From Uliginosibacterium gangwonense (GTDB lineage: Bacteria; Pseudomonadota; Gammaproteobacteria; Burkholderiales; Rhodocyclaceae), in the NCBI GenBank assembly GCA_020723855.1, contig DYIB01000006.1, forward strand, positions 1-38,558: a DNA stretch of 38,558 nucleotides, in the 5' to 3' direction. Made by a program: the position numbers and the translations under genes. The notes beneath the pieces were generated by a model. The model saw nothing but the letters and a program-made list of their open reading frames with translations. It was not told the DNA's origin and searched no databases. This document shows positions 7,185 to 20,501 of this stretch, piece after piece (the stretch's first letter is position 1; every line of letters starts with the position of its first letter).

Positions 7185-9512
7185 CTACTCTCCATGATAG
7201 GTGAGCAATCGCAGCGCATTGAGGACGACGACGATCGTCGACCCTTCATGGATGAGCACCGCGACACCGATCCCGGCCCATCCGGACAGCGTGGCCGGGA
7301 TCAGCAAGGCGACCACACCCAGCGAGATGAACAGGTTCTGGCGGATGACTGCGCGGGCGGCGCGGCTCAGGGCGACGGCGAAGGGCAGCTTGGCGAGTTC
7401 GTCACTCATCAGGGCGACATCCGCGGTCTCCAGCGCCACGTCGCTGCCGGCACCGCCCATGGCGATGCCTACCGTGGCGCGGGCGAGCGCCGGGGCGTCG
7501 TTGACCCCGTCGCCCACCATGGCCGCCAGCCCGTGCTCCTCGACCAGGCGGGCCATGGCGGCCACCTTGTCCTCGGGCAGCAGGCTCGCCCGCACTTCGC
7601 TCAGGCCCACCGCCTGCGCCACGGCGCGCGCCACGCGCTCGTTGTCGCCGGTCAGCATGACGGTCTTGACGATACCCAGCGCGCGCAATCGCGCCAGCAT
7701 CTCGCCGACGCCGGGGCGCGGCGTATCCATGAGGCCGAGGAGGCCGGCGTAGCGGCCATCTACTCGCACCAGCATGGTGGTGCGCCCAAGCGTTTCCAGC
7801 CGCTCCACCTGCGCCGCGATGTCCGCGTCTACCGCCTCGCCCGCGAACAGCTTGAGGTTGCCGATCTCGATGCGCCGCCCGCCCAGGCGCGCGCGCATGC
7901 CCTTGCCGGTGACCGCCTCTGCGTCCGACGCGTCCTGCCAGCGCAGACCCCGCTCTCGGGCCGCGGTGACGATGGCCTGGGCCAGGGGATGGCCGCTGCG
8001 GCTCTCTACCGCCGCCGCCAGCGCCAGCAGTTCGCTCTCGGGCAGGTCGAAGGCCACGATGTCCGTCAGGCGCGGCCGCCCCGCCGTGATGGTGCCGGTC
8101 TTGTCGAAGGCGATGGCGGTGAGCCGGCCAAGATTCTCCAGGTGGGCGCCGCCTTTGATGAGCACGCCATCCCGGGCAGCCCGGGCCACTGCCGACAGGA
8201 CCGCGGCGGGCGTGCCGATAGCGAGCGCGCAGGGCGAGGCCGCCACCAGCACCGCCATGGCGCGGTAGAAGGAATCGGCGAAGGGGAAGCCGAGCAGCGG
8301 CGGCAGCGCGATCAGCAGGCCGGCGCCGATCAGCACCGCCGGCACGAAGACGCGCTCGTAGCGGTCGGTGAACAGTTGGGTCGGTGACTTCTGTGTCTGA
8401 GCCTCGGAGACCAGCCGCACCATGCGCGCCAGCGTGCTTTCCGTGGCAAGCCGGGTCACTTCCACCTCCAGCACGCCCTCGCCATTGACCGTGCCGGCGA
8501 AGACGGCGTCGCCGGCGCTCTTGTCCACCGGCACCGATTCGCCGGTCACGGGCGATTGGTCTACGGCCGAGTTGCCCTCGGCGACCTTGCCGTCGGCCGG
8601 CAGGCGCTGGCCTGGCTTGACGATGACCCGGTCGCCGCGCAGCAGCTCCTGCACCGGCACTTCGACCTCGGCGCCGTCGCGCCGGACGAGCGCCGTCTTG
8701 GGTGCCAAGTCGGCCAGGGCCTCGATGGCCCGGCGCGCCCGGTCCATGGCCCGATGCTCGAGCGCGTGCCCGAGGCTGAACAGGAACAGCAGCAGGGCGC
8801 CCTCGGCCCACTCGCCCAGGACGGCGGCGCCGGCGGCGGCGACCAGCATCAAGGTGTCGATGTCGAAGCGCCCCACACGCAGGCTTTGCACGGCATCGCG
8901 CAACGTGAACAAGCCGCCGAACGCATACGCCGCCCAGTAGAGCCCGAGCGACACGGCAGGCGGCGCACCGGCCAGCGAGCCGAGCCAGCCGGCCAGCAGC
9001 AGCGCGCCCGCGGCAAGGCTGAGCACCATCTCCCGATGCTCGGCCCACCTGCTGACGCGGGCTTCATCCGCCACGATGCGGTAGCCCAGCGCCGCGAGGC
9101 GGCGTTCGACCGCCCGGCGCGAGGTCTTCTCGCTGTCGTACTCCAGGCGCAGGCGCTCGGCGGCATAGCTCACCTTGGCCTCCAGCACGCCCTCGAGGCG
9201 GGTAAGCGCATGCTCGATGACCTCGGCGCACGTGGCGCAGTCCATGCCGTCGACGCGCAGGCTCTCGTGCGCGTAACGCTTGCCGAGCGCCGCGCCGGCC
9301 ACTGCCGCCAGCCGGCGCACTTCGGCCAGGCTGAAGCGCTCGGGATCGTAGTGCAGGCACAGGCGCCCCTTGCCGTCTTCGCGCACGACGTGCGCCCGGG
9401 CCATGCCCTTGTCCTGAAGAAGGGAGACCAGGCGCTCGACGCAGGTGTCCTGCTCGTCCGGGATGTGGGGCAGGACGACGGCGAGATCGAGTACGAGCTT
9501 TTCGGTATTCAT
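7185..9512 (-). CDS. P1B-type heavy-metal ATPase, P1B-4-like (SPC and HEGST motifs) with N-terminal HMA domain
   Basis: DKTGTITAG, GDGVNDAPALA, ASPCALAIGTP, LIHEGSTIVVVLNALRLL; N-terminal GMDCATCAEV. Confidence 0.93.
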   Translation of the reverse strand: MNTEKLVLDLAVVLPHIPDEQDTCVERLVSLLQDKGMARAHVVREDGKGRLCLHYDPERFSLAEVRRLAAVAGAALGKRYAHESLRVDGMDCATCAEVIEHALTRLEGVLEAKVSYAAERLRLEYDSEKTSRRAVERRLAALGYRIVADEARVSRWAEHREMVLSLAAGALLLAGWLGSLAGAPPAVSLGLYWAAYAFGGLFTLRDAVQSLRVGRFDIDTLMLVAAAGAAVLGEWAEGALLLFLFSLGHALEHRAMDRARRAIEALADLAPKTALVRRDGAEVEVPVQELLRGDRVIVKPGQRLPADGKVAEGNSAVDQSPVTGESVPVDKSAGDAVFAGTVNGEGVLEVEVTRLATESTLARMVRLVSEAQTQKSPTQLFTDRYERVFVPAVLIGAGLLIALPPLLGFPFADSFYRAMAVLVAASPCALAIGTPAAVLSAVARAARDGVLIKGGAHLENLGRLTAIAFDKTGTITAGRPRLTDIVAFDLPESELLALAAAVESRSGHPLAQAIVTAARERGLRWQDASDAEAVTGKGMRARLGGRRIEIGNLKLFAGEAVDADIAAQVERLETLGRTTMLVRVDGRYAGLLGLMDTPRPGVGEMLARLRALGIVKTVMLTGDNERVARAVAQAVGLSEVRASLLPEDKVAAMARLVEEHGLAAMVGDGVNDAPALARATVGIAMGGAGSDVALETADVALMSDELAKLPFAVALSRAARAVIRQNLFISLGVVALLIPATLSGWAGIGVAVLIHEGSTIVVVLNALRLLTYHGE

Positions 9513-9530
9513 AGCGGCACCAGGCTGGAA

Positions 9531-10070
9531 TCAATGGCGGCCCGAAGTTGGAGACTCCGGCGAAGAACAGGCCGCCAGCAGCTTCACGATCTCTCTATGG
9601 CCTCTTGCCCGTGCGACCCACAAGGCGTTGCGACCTTCCGGCCCGACCGCGTCGCAATGCGCGCCGCCAGCCAGCAGCAGCAACCGGACGATTTCCGAGT
9701 ATCCCTTGTAGGCAGCCAGGAACAGGGGTGAGTCCCCGTCATGGGTGGGAACGTTCGCGTCGGCGCCGTGGGCGACGAGAAAGGCGACGATATCGGCGCG
9801 GCCATTGAAGGCTGCCCAGAACAACGGTGTCCAGCCATGGCGGCCGGGAAGGTCGACGTCTGCACCGCGCTCCAGCAGTTTCGCGGCGATGTCGAAGTGC
9901 CTTCCGTGGATCGCGTAGAAAAACGGGCTGCACCCGTTTTCGTCGAGCCAGTTCAACTCGACGTCCGTCAGGAGCAGCGCCTGTGCGCCCTGACTGTCGC
10001 CCCGCCGGATGGACCGCAGGAGTTCGCCCATCATCGGCGTCATGGCCGCGTTTCCCTCTTCATCCTTCAT
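9531..10070 (-). CDS. Ankyrin repeat protein
   Basis: GWTPLFWAAFNGRADIVAFLVAHGADANVPTHDGDSPLFLAAYKGYSEIVRLLLLAGGAHCDAVG: several ankyrin repeats. Confidence 0.88.
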   Translation of the reverse strand: MKDEEGNAAMTPMMGELLRSIRRGDSQGAQALLLTDVELNWLDENGCSPFFYAIHGRHFDIAAKLLERGADVDLPGRHGWTPLFWAAFNGRADIVAFLVAHGADANVPTHDGDSPLFLAAYKGYSEIVRLLLLAGGAHCDAVGPEGRNALWVARARGHREIVKLLAACSSPESPTSGRH

Positions 10071-10884
10071 TTCGCCCCCCGGGCACGCCAGCCGCCGCCT
10101 CGCGGGCATCCCCGAGGCGGGGTTGATTTCTTCCCTCGCTCGTCAGCCTGGCTGCCCGCCGGCCTCGCAGTGAGCGGCAGGCAAGATCGCCAATCAGCGC
10201 GACACACCAGCAAATCCAGGCCGTGAGCAGCACGTGGGACGCGAAGTGAGCCCCTCGCACCACTTGTGCAAAGCCAGCCAGCAGGCCGAGCAGGAGCGAC
10301 GCAAGAAGGCTCACGCGGGCGAGCGCGGGCCGGCGGACACGCAATGCGAAATAGGCAGCGATCCACATGAATCCGACAGACGCATGCCCGCTTGGCAGGC
10401 ACCGCCCAGGGCCCGGGCTGGGTGGCGCCGGGTCGAACAGGCGGAAGTAGGTACCCGTACCGCCGAATTCCGCCAGGCTCCACGGGCAACTGTGCATGGA
10501 TTGGCCCTTTATCAAGGTCACGGCAAGTGCACTGGCAAGGGATACTGCGGCAACAAAGCTCAACTCGTGCCGCCAGCTCGCAAGCTGGCCAGAATGGCGT
10601 GATCGCCATGCTGCGACTGCAAGCGAGAAAACGACGAGCCATGCCGCTGTCACGAGCAGCTTGAGGCCGTCGTGCAGCACAAGGGACCACAGCGGGTCAT
10701 GGCGCCACGAAAACACCCGATTCGCATCGTCGAAGAACACGCGGCTCAGGGCGAGATCCGCGGAGGAGTAGCGATTCATCGCGACGATGAGCATGCCGCT
10801 GACGGCCATGGCGAGCGCATGGAGGGTCACGGCCTGTTCCCGAAGGCGCGACCGGTCCTCCGTTGCTTGTTGTCGCAGTTCCAT
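10060..10884 (-). CDS. PAP2-family membrane phosphatase
   Basis: CLPSGHASVGFMW and RVVRGAHFASHV-type PAP2 motifs; multiple TM segments. Confidence 0.87.
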   Translation of the reverse strand: MELRQQATEDRSRLREQAVTLHALAMAVSGMLIVAMNRYSSADLALSRVFFDDANRVFSWRHDPLWSLVLHDGLKLLVTAAWLVVFSLAVAAWRSRHSGQLASWRHELSFVAAVSLASALAVTLIKGQSMHSCPWSLAEFGGTGTYFRLFDPAPPSPGPGRCLPSGHASVGFMWIAAYFALRVRRPALARVSLLASLLLGLLAGFAQVVRGAHFASHVLLTAWICWCVALIGDLACRSLRGRRAARLTSEGRNQPRLGDAREAAAGVPGGRNEG

Positions 10885-10889
10885 CGGCG

Positions 10890-12911
10890 TTATGTCTCCG
10901 GGGGGTTCCGATTTTGCGACAACACCGACGGTTCGGCGTGATGGGGTGATTTGAATCCGCCTTGCCGGAACTTGCGGGATGCGGTCTGATAATACGCAAC
11001 GGCCTCCTCCACCAAGGCCGGGTCGATCTTGGCAGGCGTAGCGGCAAGGGTGCGGGGATCAATGGCAAAAGCCTCGACCCTCCGTTTGGGCGACAGCACC
11101 GTCAGCACGCCGTTCTTCAGATATCCCAGTTCCTGATAGTTGCTGACGAATGCCCGTTCGTCGGCCGGCATTCCCCGCACGAACGACTGGCCGAAGAAGC
11201 CGGTCGCTCCGTCCACGCCCAGGATGTCCAGCAGACTCGGGGGCAAGTCGATCTGGCTGATAGTCCGGTCGAACACCCCGGGGGCGACCCATCTGGGCCC
11301 GTAAAATATGAGGGGGATGCGGTAGTCCCGGACGGGCAGCCGGGTCTTGCCCGCCACCGAAGCACCGTGGTCGGCGACGAATACGAACAAGGTCTCGTCG
11401 AACCACGGTTTGCGCTTCGCCTCTTCGATGAACTTGCCGATGGCGTAGTCGGTGTACTTGACCGCCCCCTTGCGCCCACCGGGCGAGGGGATGTCGATGC
11501 GCCCCGCCGGATAGGTGTAGGGCCGATGGTTGGAGGTGGTCATGATATGGGCGAAAACGCGCCTGCCGGTGCCAGCCTGCGTGTCGATCGCGCTGAGCGC
11601 ATTGGCGAACAATGCCTCGTCGGCCACGCCCCAGATGTTTTCGAAGGGGACGGTGTCGTCCGGGAAATCGGTCCGGTCGATCACCTCGTAGTCGTTGGCG
11701 GCGAAATAGGCGTTCATGTTGTCGAAGTAGCCGTATCCCCCATAGAGGAACAGCGTGGCGAAACCCTGGTGCCGCAGCGTCTCGCCCACCGTCGTCAAAT
11801 GGTCATTGTTCGGCCGCCGCACGATGGCCTGCCCGGGCACCGGCGGCGTACCGAGCGACAACGCCTCCAGGCCGCGCACGGTGCGAGTGCCCGTTGCATA
11901 CGCATGTTCGAATTTGAGCCCTTCCCGGGCGAGCCGGTCGAGGTTGGGCGTCAGGCCGGTCGTGGCTCCATAGGCGCCCAGGAAGCTCGCAGACAGGCTC
12001 TCGATCGACACCAGCACCACGTGCCTGGGCGTGCCGGCAATCCGGGCGGGCGGGAACACTGCCCCTTCCGAGGCGAAAGCGGGGGCGCCTGCCTGCCCGA
12101 ATGAGGCGGCTCGACCGCCCCGCGCACGTCGCAGCGCCGCCTCTGCCCTCTCTTGAGGCAGCGTCAGGTAATGCCTGTCGTAGTCGAGCTCGTTGCGTCG
12201 CATGGCCGCTGCGAGGGTGAACAGCCCGTTGCCCCCCAGTTCGTCGGCGTAGGCGTTACCGGAACCCTGCATCTGGTCCAGATCGGCCGCGGCGAGGCTC
12301 AGTGCGGGCACGAGGAGCGCCGCGCCGAGATACCTCCAGCGCGTGCCGCCTGATGGCGCGGCGAGGTCACAGCGGGAGAGCACGGCGCGCAAGGCGTAGG
12401 TCGCCGCCAGCGCACTCACCGCTATGAAGGCGAGAATCCCGGTCACGGGGTAGGACTCGCGAATGTTGCCGAGCACTTCGTGGGTATAGAGCAGGTAGTC
12501 AACCGCGATGAAGTTGAAGCGCGTCGAAAACTCACCCCAGAAGACGATTTCCGCGGCGGCTTCCAACAGGAAGACCGCCAGCGAGAACCAGAGCCACACA
12601 AAGCGCAGGATGCGATGGGGCCGGGAGATCCGCCATCGCGTGGGAAGCAGCGCTTCGTAGAGCCAGACAGGGGCCAACATCACTGCCAGCACCGCCAGGT
12701 CGAACCAGAGGCCTTTCAGCAGGGCGGGCGGCCAGTCGCGCCATGGCATCGCATCTGCGCCGGCCAGCACGCCCAGTGTGACGCGCGTAAGCGTGAAGAC
12801 CGTCAGGCCGAGAGCCAGCGTCAGTACCGGTATCGACGGCCACGGCACCCGCCGCCGACGCGGGGAGCCGTCAGCACCTTCCAACCAGGATGCATCCGGA
12901 CCCCCCATCAT
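10890..12911 (-). CDS. LTA-synthase-like membrane sulfatase / phosphoglycerol-type transferase
   Basis: N-terminal TM domain then VVLVSIESLSASFLGAYG, ATGTRTVRGLEAL, VFVADHGA; start trimmed from 13280 to 12911. Confidence 0.85.
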   Translation of the reverse strand: MMGGPDASWLEGADGSPRRRRVPWPSIPVLTLALGLTVFTLTRVTLGVLAGADAMPWRDWPPALLKGLWFDLAVLAVMLAPVWLYEALLPTRWRISRPHRILRFVWLWFSLAVFLLEAAAEIVFWGEFSTRFNFIAVDYLLYTHEVLGNIRESYPVTGILAFIAVSALAATYALRAVLSRCDLAAPSGGTRWRYLGAALLVPALSLAAADLDQMQGSGNAYADELGGNGLFTLAAAMRRNELDYDRHYLTLPQERAEAALRRARGGRAASFGQAGAPAFASEGAVFPPARIAGTPRHVVLVSIESLSASFLGAYGATTGLTPNLDRLAREGLKFEHAYATGTRTVRGLEALSLGTPPVPGQAIVRRPNNDHLTTVGETLRHQGFATLFLYGGYGYFDNMNAYFAANDYEVIDRTDFPDDTVPFENIWGVADEALFANALSAIDTQAGTGRRVFAHIMTTSNHRPYTYPAGRIDIPSPGGRKGAVKYTDYAIGKFIEEAKRKPWFDETLFVFVADHGASVAGKTRLPVRDYRIPLIFYGPRWVAPGVFDRTISQIDLPPSLLDILGVDGATGFFGQSFVRGMPADERAFVSNYQELGYLKNGVLTVLSPKRRVEAFAIDPRTLAATPAKIDPALVEEAVAYYQTASRKFRQGGFKSPHHAEPSVLSQNRNPPET

Positions 12912-13231
12912 GCTTTCGTGCCCTCGCTGCCGGTCCGGGGCCGGCCGCAGCTGCCGCAGAATTTCGCCCCGGGCGGCATTGATGCGCCGCACGTCGCGCA
13001 TGCGGCGGCGACGAGGGCTGTGCCGCATTGCTGGCAGAAGCGCGCAGCGGCCGCGGTCAGCGCGCCGCAGCTTGGGCACTGCGCCCCAGCCGCGGTTGGT
13101 GTACCCGAGGGCGGGTAGGAGGGGTAGCCGTGGTGACCGTGTCCCCCACCATGATGTCCCGACGAATAGTTGCCGTGGTGTCCGGCCTTGCCGCCGAGCA
13201 GGTTTCCGAACAGGTGTTTCAATATGCCCAT
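12908..13231 (-). CDS. His/Gly-rich double zinc-ribbon small protein
   Basis: MGILKHLFGNLLGGKAGHHGNYSSGHHGGGHGHHGYPSYPP...CPSCGALTAAAARFCQQCGTAL...CATCGASMPPGAKFCGSCGRP; ATGA overlap with the sulfatase gene. Confidence 0.8.
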   Translation of the reverse strand: MGILKHLFGNLLGGKAGHHGNYSSGHHGGGHGHHGYPSYPPSGTPTAAGAQCPSCGALTAAAARFCQQCGTALVAAACATCGASMPPGAKFCGSCGRPRTGSEGTKA

Positions 13232-13276
13232 GTCTCTCCTCCATTCCATGAGAAGTCGATCTGTCCTCGGCGCTGA

Positions 13277-18098
<4,822 letters not shown>

Positions 18099-18107
18099 GG
18101 TCGGTCC

Positions 18108-19433
18108 TTACTGCGAATTCGTTGGGGAGACAGTGGGTTGCGCCAGCGGGCCGAGAATGGCTTCGATGTCGGCCACGGCGCGCTGAACGTCGGCGAGCGC
18201 CCGCACATACTGGCCGCGCGCCTGGAACAGGGTGCGCTGGGCGTCGAGCACATCGAGGAAGGTGAATTTGCCCAGCTCGAAGCCCTTGGTGGTGGTATCC
18301 AACGCTCTTTGCGCGCCGGGCAGGATGTCCTTGCGGATGTAGTCCACCTCTTGGCGGGCGGCATTGAACCGTTCCTGGGCCTGGGCCAGTTCCGAGCGCA
18401 GGCGCACGCCCACGGCCGTCTGCTCGTCGCGGGCCTTGTCGGCGCGCCGCAGGGCCTCCAGAACATTGCCTTGGTTGCGGTCGAACACGGGGATGGGAAT
18501 CGACACGCCGACCAGGGCCACGTTGTCGCGCAATTCCTCTCTTCTTTGGACGCCGGCGCTGATGGTCACGTCGGGGATGCGGCGGGTCCGCTCCAGGCGC
18601 GCAATCGCCTCGCGCCGTTCGACCTCCTGGCGGGCTCGCACCCATTCGGGTGCCGCCTCCACCTGTCTCAAGAGGTCGTCGAAGGCGGGAAGCAGCGGTA
18701 CCGCATCGAGTTGGCCGAGCGCTTGGGTGAAGCGCGGGGAAGGATTCCCCCAGGCCGCAGAGAGGCGCTTGCGGGCGTTGGCGAGCTCGGCCGAGGCTTG
18801 CGTGAGTTCCACCCGCGCTCCCGATTCGGCGATCCGTGCCCGGGTTTCCTCGACGGGAGACACCTTGCCCGCCGTCACCCGCCGCGCGGCGGCATCCAGC
18901 GCCCGGCGTGCCAGTTCCAGCGAACCCTGGGCAAGGCGCTCCCGCTCCTGCGCGGCGAGCACCTCGTAGAAGCCCCGGATCACGGTGGCGCGCACGGCGG
19001 CCAGCCGCGAAGCGAGTTCGGCCTCGGCGACGTCGCGGGAGCGCTCCGCCGCCTCGATGCGGGCGCCCCGCTTGCCGCCGAGTTCTAGAGGCTGTCCGAT
19101 CTGGACGGTGGTCTGGCGGGTGCCCTGTCGGACGTCCTCCATGCCGAGCGAAAACTCGGGATTGCGAAAAACCTGGGCCTGCAGCCGGGTCGCAGCCGCG
19201 GCGTCCACCTCGCGGCGTGCGACGGCAAGGTCCGGGTTCGCCTGCAGCGCGAACGCGAGCGCCGCTTCGAGCGTCAGCGGGCCCGCCGGCTCGACGGCCG
19301 GGGGCTGCGACCGGGTATCTTCGTAGGGTGCCGGGCCTTCGGCGCTTTGGGCCAACAGCGGGCCGGAAATCAATACCGATGCCGCCAGTCCGAGCGGCAA
19401 GACGAGTCCTCTTCGGCTCATCGAATTCTCCAA
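18108..19433 (-). CDS. czcC: RND outer membrane factor CzcC
   Basis: LTLEAALAFALQANPDLAVARREVDAAAATRLQAQVFRNPEFSLGMEDVRQG; signal peptide; OEP coiled coil. Confidence 0.92.
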   Translation of the reverse strand: MENSMSRRGLVLPLGLAASVLISGPLLAQSAEGPAPYEDTRSQPPAVEPAGPLTLEAALAFALQANPDLAVARREVDAAAATRLQAQVFRNPEFSLGMEDVRQGTRQTTVQIGQPLELGGKRGARIEAAERSRDVAEAELASRLAAVRATVIRGFYEVLAAQERERLAQGSLELARRALDAAARRVTAGKVSPVEETRARIAESGARVELTQASAELANARKRLSAAWGNPSPRFTQALGQLDAVPLLPAFDDLLRQVEAAPEWVRARQEVERREAIARLERTRRIPDVTISAGVQRREELRDNVALVGVSIPIPVFDRNQGNVLEALRRADKARDEQTAVGVRLRSELAQAQERFNAARQEVDYIRKDILPGAQRALDTTTKGFELGKFTFLDVLDAQRTLFQARGQYVRALADVQRAVADIEAILGPLAQPTVSPTNSQ

Positions 19434-19514
19434 GGGTTGCGGGAGGAATTCGGCGAGACGAGGGCGCTAAATCAGGAAAGTCCTAGAGGCGCCGACAAAG
19501 CCCGTCCCACCGCA

Positions 19515-19865
19515 TCAAGCGGCGGCAGACCAGTTGGGGCGCTCGGGTTCGTCGGGCGCGAGGTCGGAGAGGCGCGGGAGACGGAAGCATGAAAATTGCG
19601 TCGATGTATCCGGCACGGCGGCATCGGCCGAGGGCAGAACCGTCTTGGAGTCGGACGCGTGGTGGTAGCCGCAGTCGGTGTCGGCCGTTCCGCCCGGATT
19701 TCCTTGCTCGCCGTCACCGGGCGACGCCTTGTGCCGGTGATCGTGATGGCCGAAGTGCCATGCCGCCTGCCCCTGCTCGTGCTGGCAATAAGCGCCGGCC
19801 GCTGCCCAGACAGCCTGGAGCGGCAGGATCAGCATCAGGAGAACGAAGAGAAGGCGTTTGACCAC
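19515..19865 (-). CDS. czcI: CzcI-like small periplasmic protein (copy 2)
   Basis: VVKRLLFVLLMLILPLQAVWAAAGAYCQHEQGQAAWHFGHHDHRHKA...PERPNWSAAA; proposed GTG start 19865 (ATG alternative at 19901). Confidence 0.82.
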   Translation of the reverse strand: MVKRLLFVLLMLILPLQAVWAAAGAYCQHEQGQAAWHFGHHDHRHKASPGDGEQGNPGGTADTDCGYHHASDSKTVLPSADAAVPDTSTQFSCFRLPRLSDLAPDEPERPNWSAAA

Positions 19866-19872
19866 GGGCAGC

Positions 19873-19901
19873 AGTGTAATCGCTCCGGGGTTTGCGCGCA
19901 A
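19873..19901 (-). promoter_or_regulatory. Candidate sigma70 promoter for czcI copy 2: TTGCGC-N17-TACACT
   Basis: Same hexamers, spacer length and 7-nt -10-to-GTG distance as czcI copy 1. Confidence 0.5.
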
Positions 19902-19902
19902 G

Positions 19903-19965
19903 CTAACCGCCGCTTCTTGACCCTGCGCGCGTCGCGGGGAGCAGCCACAGCAGGCTCTCGCTCAT
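19903..19965 (-). CDS. Candidate 20-aa small ORF/leader peptide MSESLLWLLPATRAGSRSGG upstream of czcI copy 2
   Basis: AAGGAG Shine-Dalgarno at 19971-19976, 5 nt from the ATG; ends just upstream of the czcI promoter/start. Confidence 0.25.
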   Translation of the reverse strand: MSESLLWLLPATRAGSRSGG

Positions 19966-20072
19966 GACGGCTCCTTGCCGTTGGCAGGGCAGCCCCTGCC
20001 GACCGGCTTACCCGATCGAGCGCAGTCCGGCCGGATATTGCAGGCGCCAATTGCACGGCACGCGCAAGCAGT

Positions 20073-20465
20073 TCACGGCAGTGCCGCCATCACCCGCTCC
20101 AGCTTCGCGCGCACTTCGCCCGCGATCCCCGCGATTTCGGGGTTGTCCACGAGTTCCAGGACAGCGCGGGGATCCATGAACTCGACGCGCACCTTGCCGG
20201 CCTCGTCCTGGCGCACCACCACGTTGCACGGCAACAGCAGCCCGATCGGCGGCTCGGCGGTGAGCGCCCGGTGCGCCAGCGGCGGGTTGCATGCCCCGAG
20301 GATGCGGTAGGGCGGCATGTCCGCGTTGAGCTTCTTCTTCAGGGTCGCCTGGACATCGATCTCGGTCAGCACGCCGAAGCCTTCCTTCTGCAGTTCCTGG
20401 GTCACCCTTTCGAGCGCGGCGTCAAACGCCAGATTCACCGTCTTGCCGAAACCATACTTGGTCAT
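20073..20465 (-). CDS. DUF302-family protein
   Basis: MTKYGFGKTVNLAFDAALERVTQELQKEGFGVLTEIDVQATLKKKL...YRILGACNPPLAHRALTAEPPIGLLLPCNVVV. Confidence 0.88.
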   Translation of the reverse strand: MTKYGFGKTVNLAFDAALERVTQELQKEGFGVLTEIDVQATLKKKLNADMPPYRILGACNPPLAHRALTAEPPIGLLLPCNVVVRQDEAGKVRVEFMDPRAVLELVDNPEIAGIAGEVRAKLERVMAALP

Positions 20466-20501
20466 TGCGTAGCCTCCTTGGGAGCACATTGATGAAAACG
20501 A

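Noticed and set aside
6786-8387. 533-aa plus-strand ORF
   Set aside because: Antisense to the P1B ATPase and czcI remnant; low-complexity Arg/Gly/His composition.
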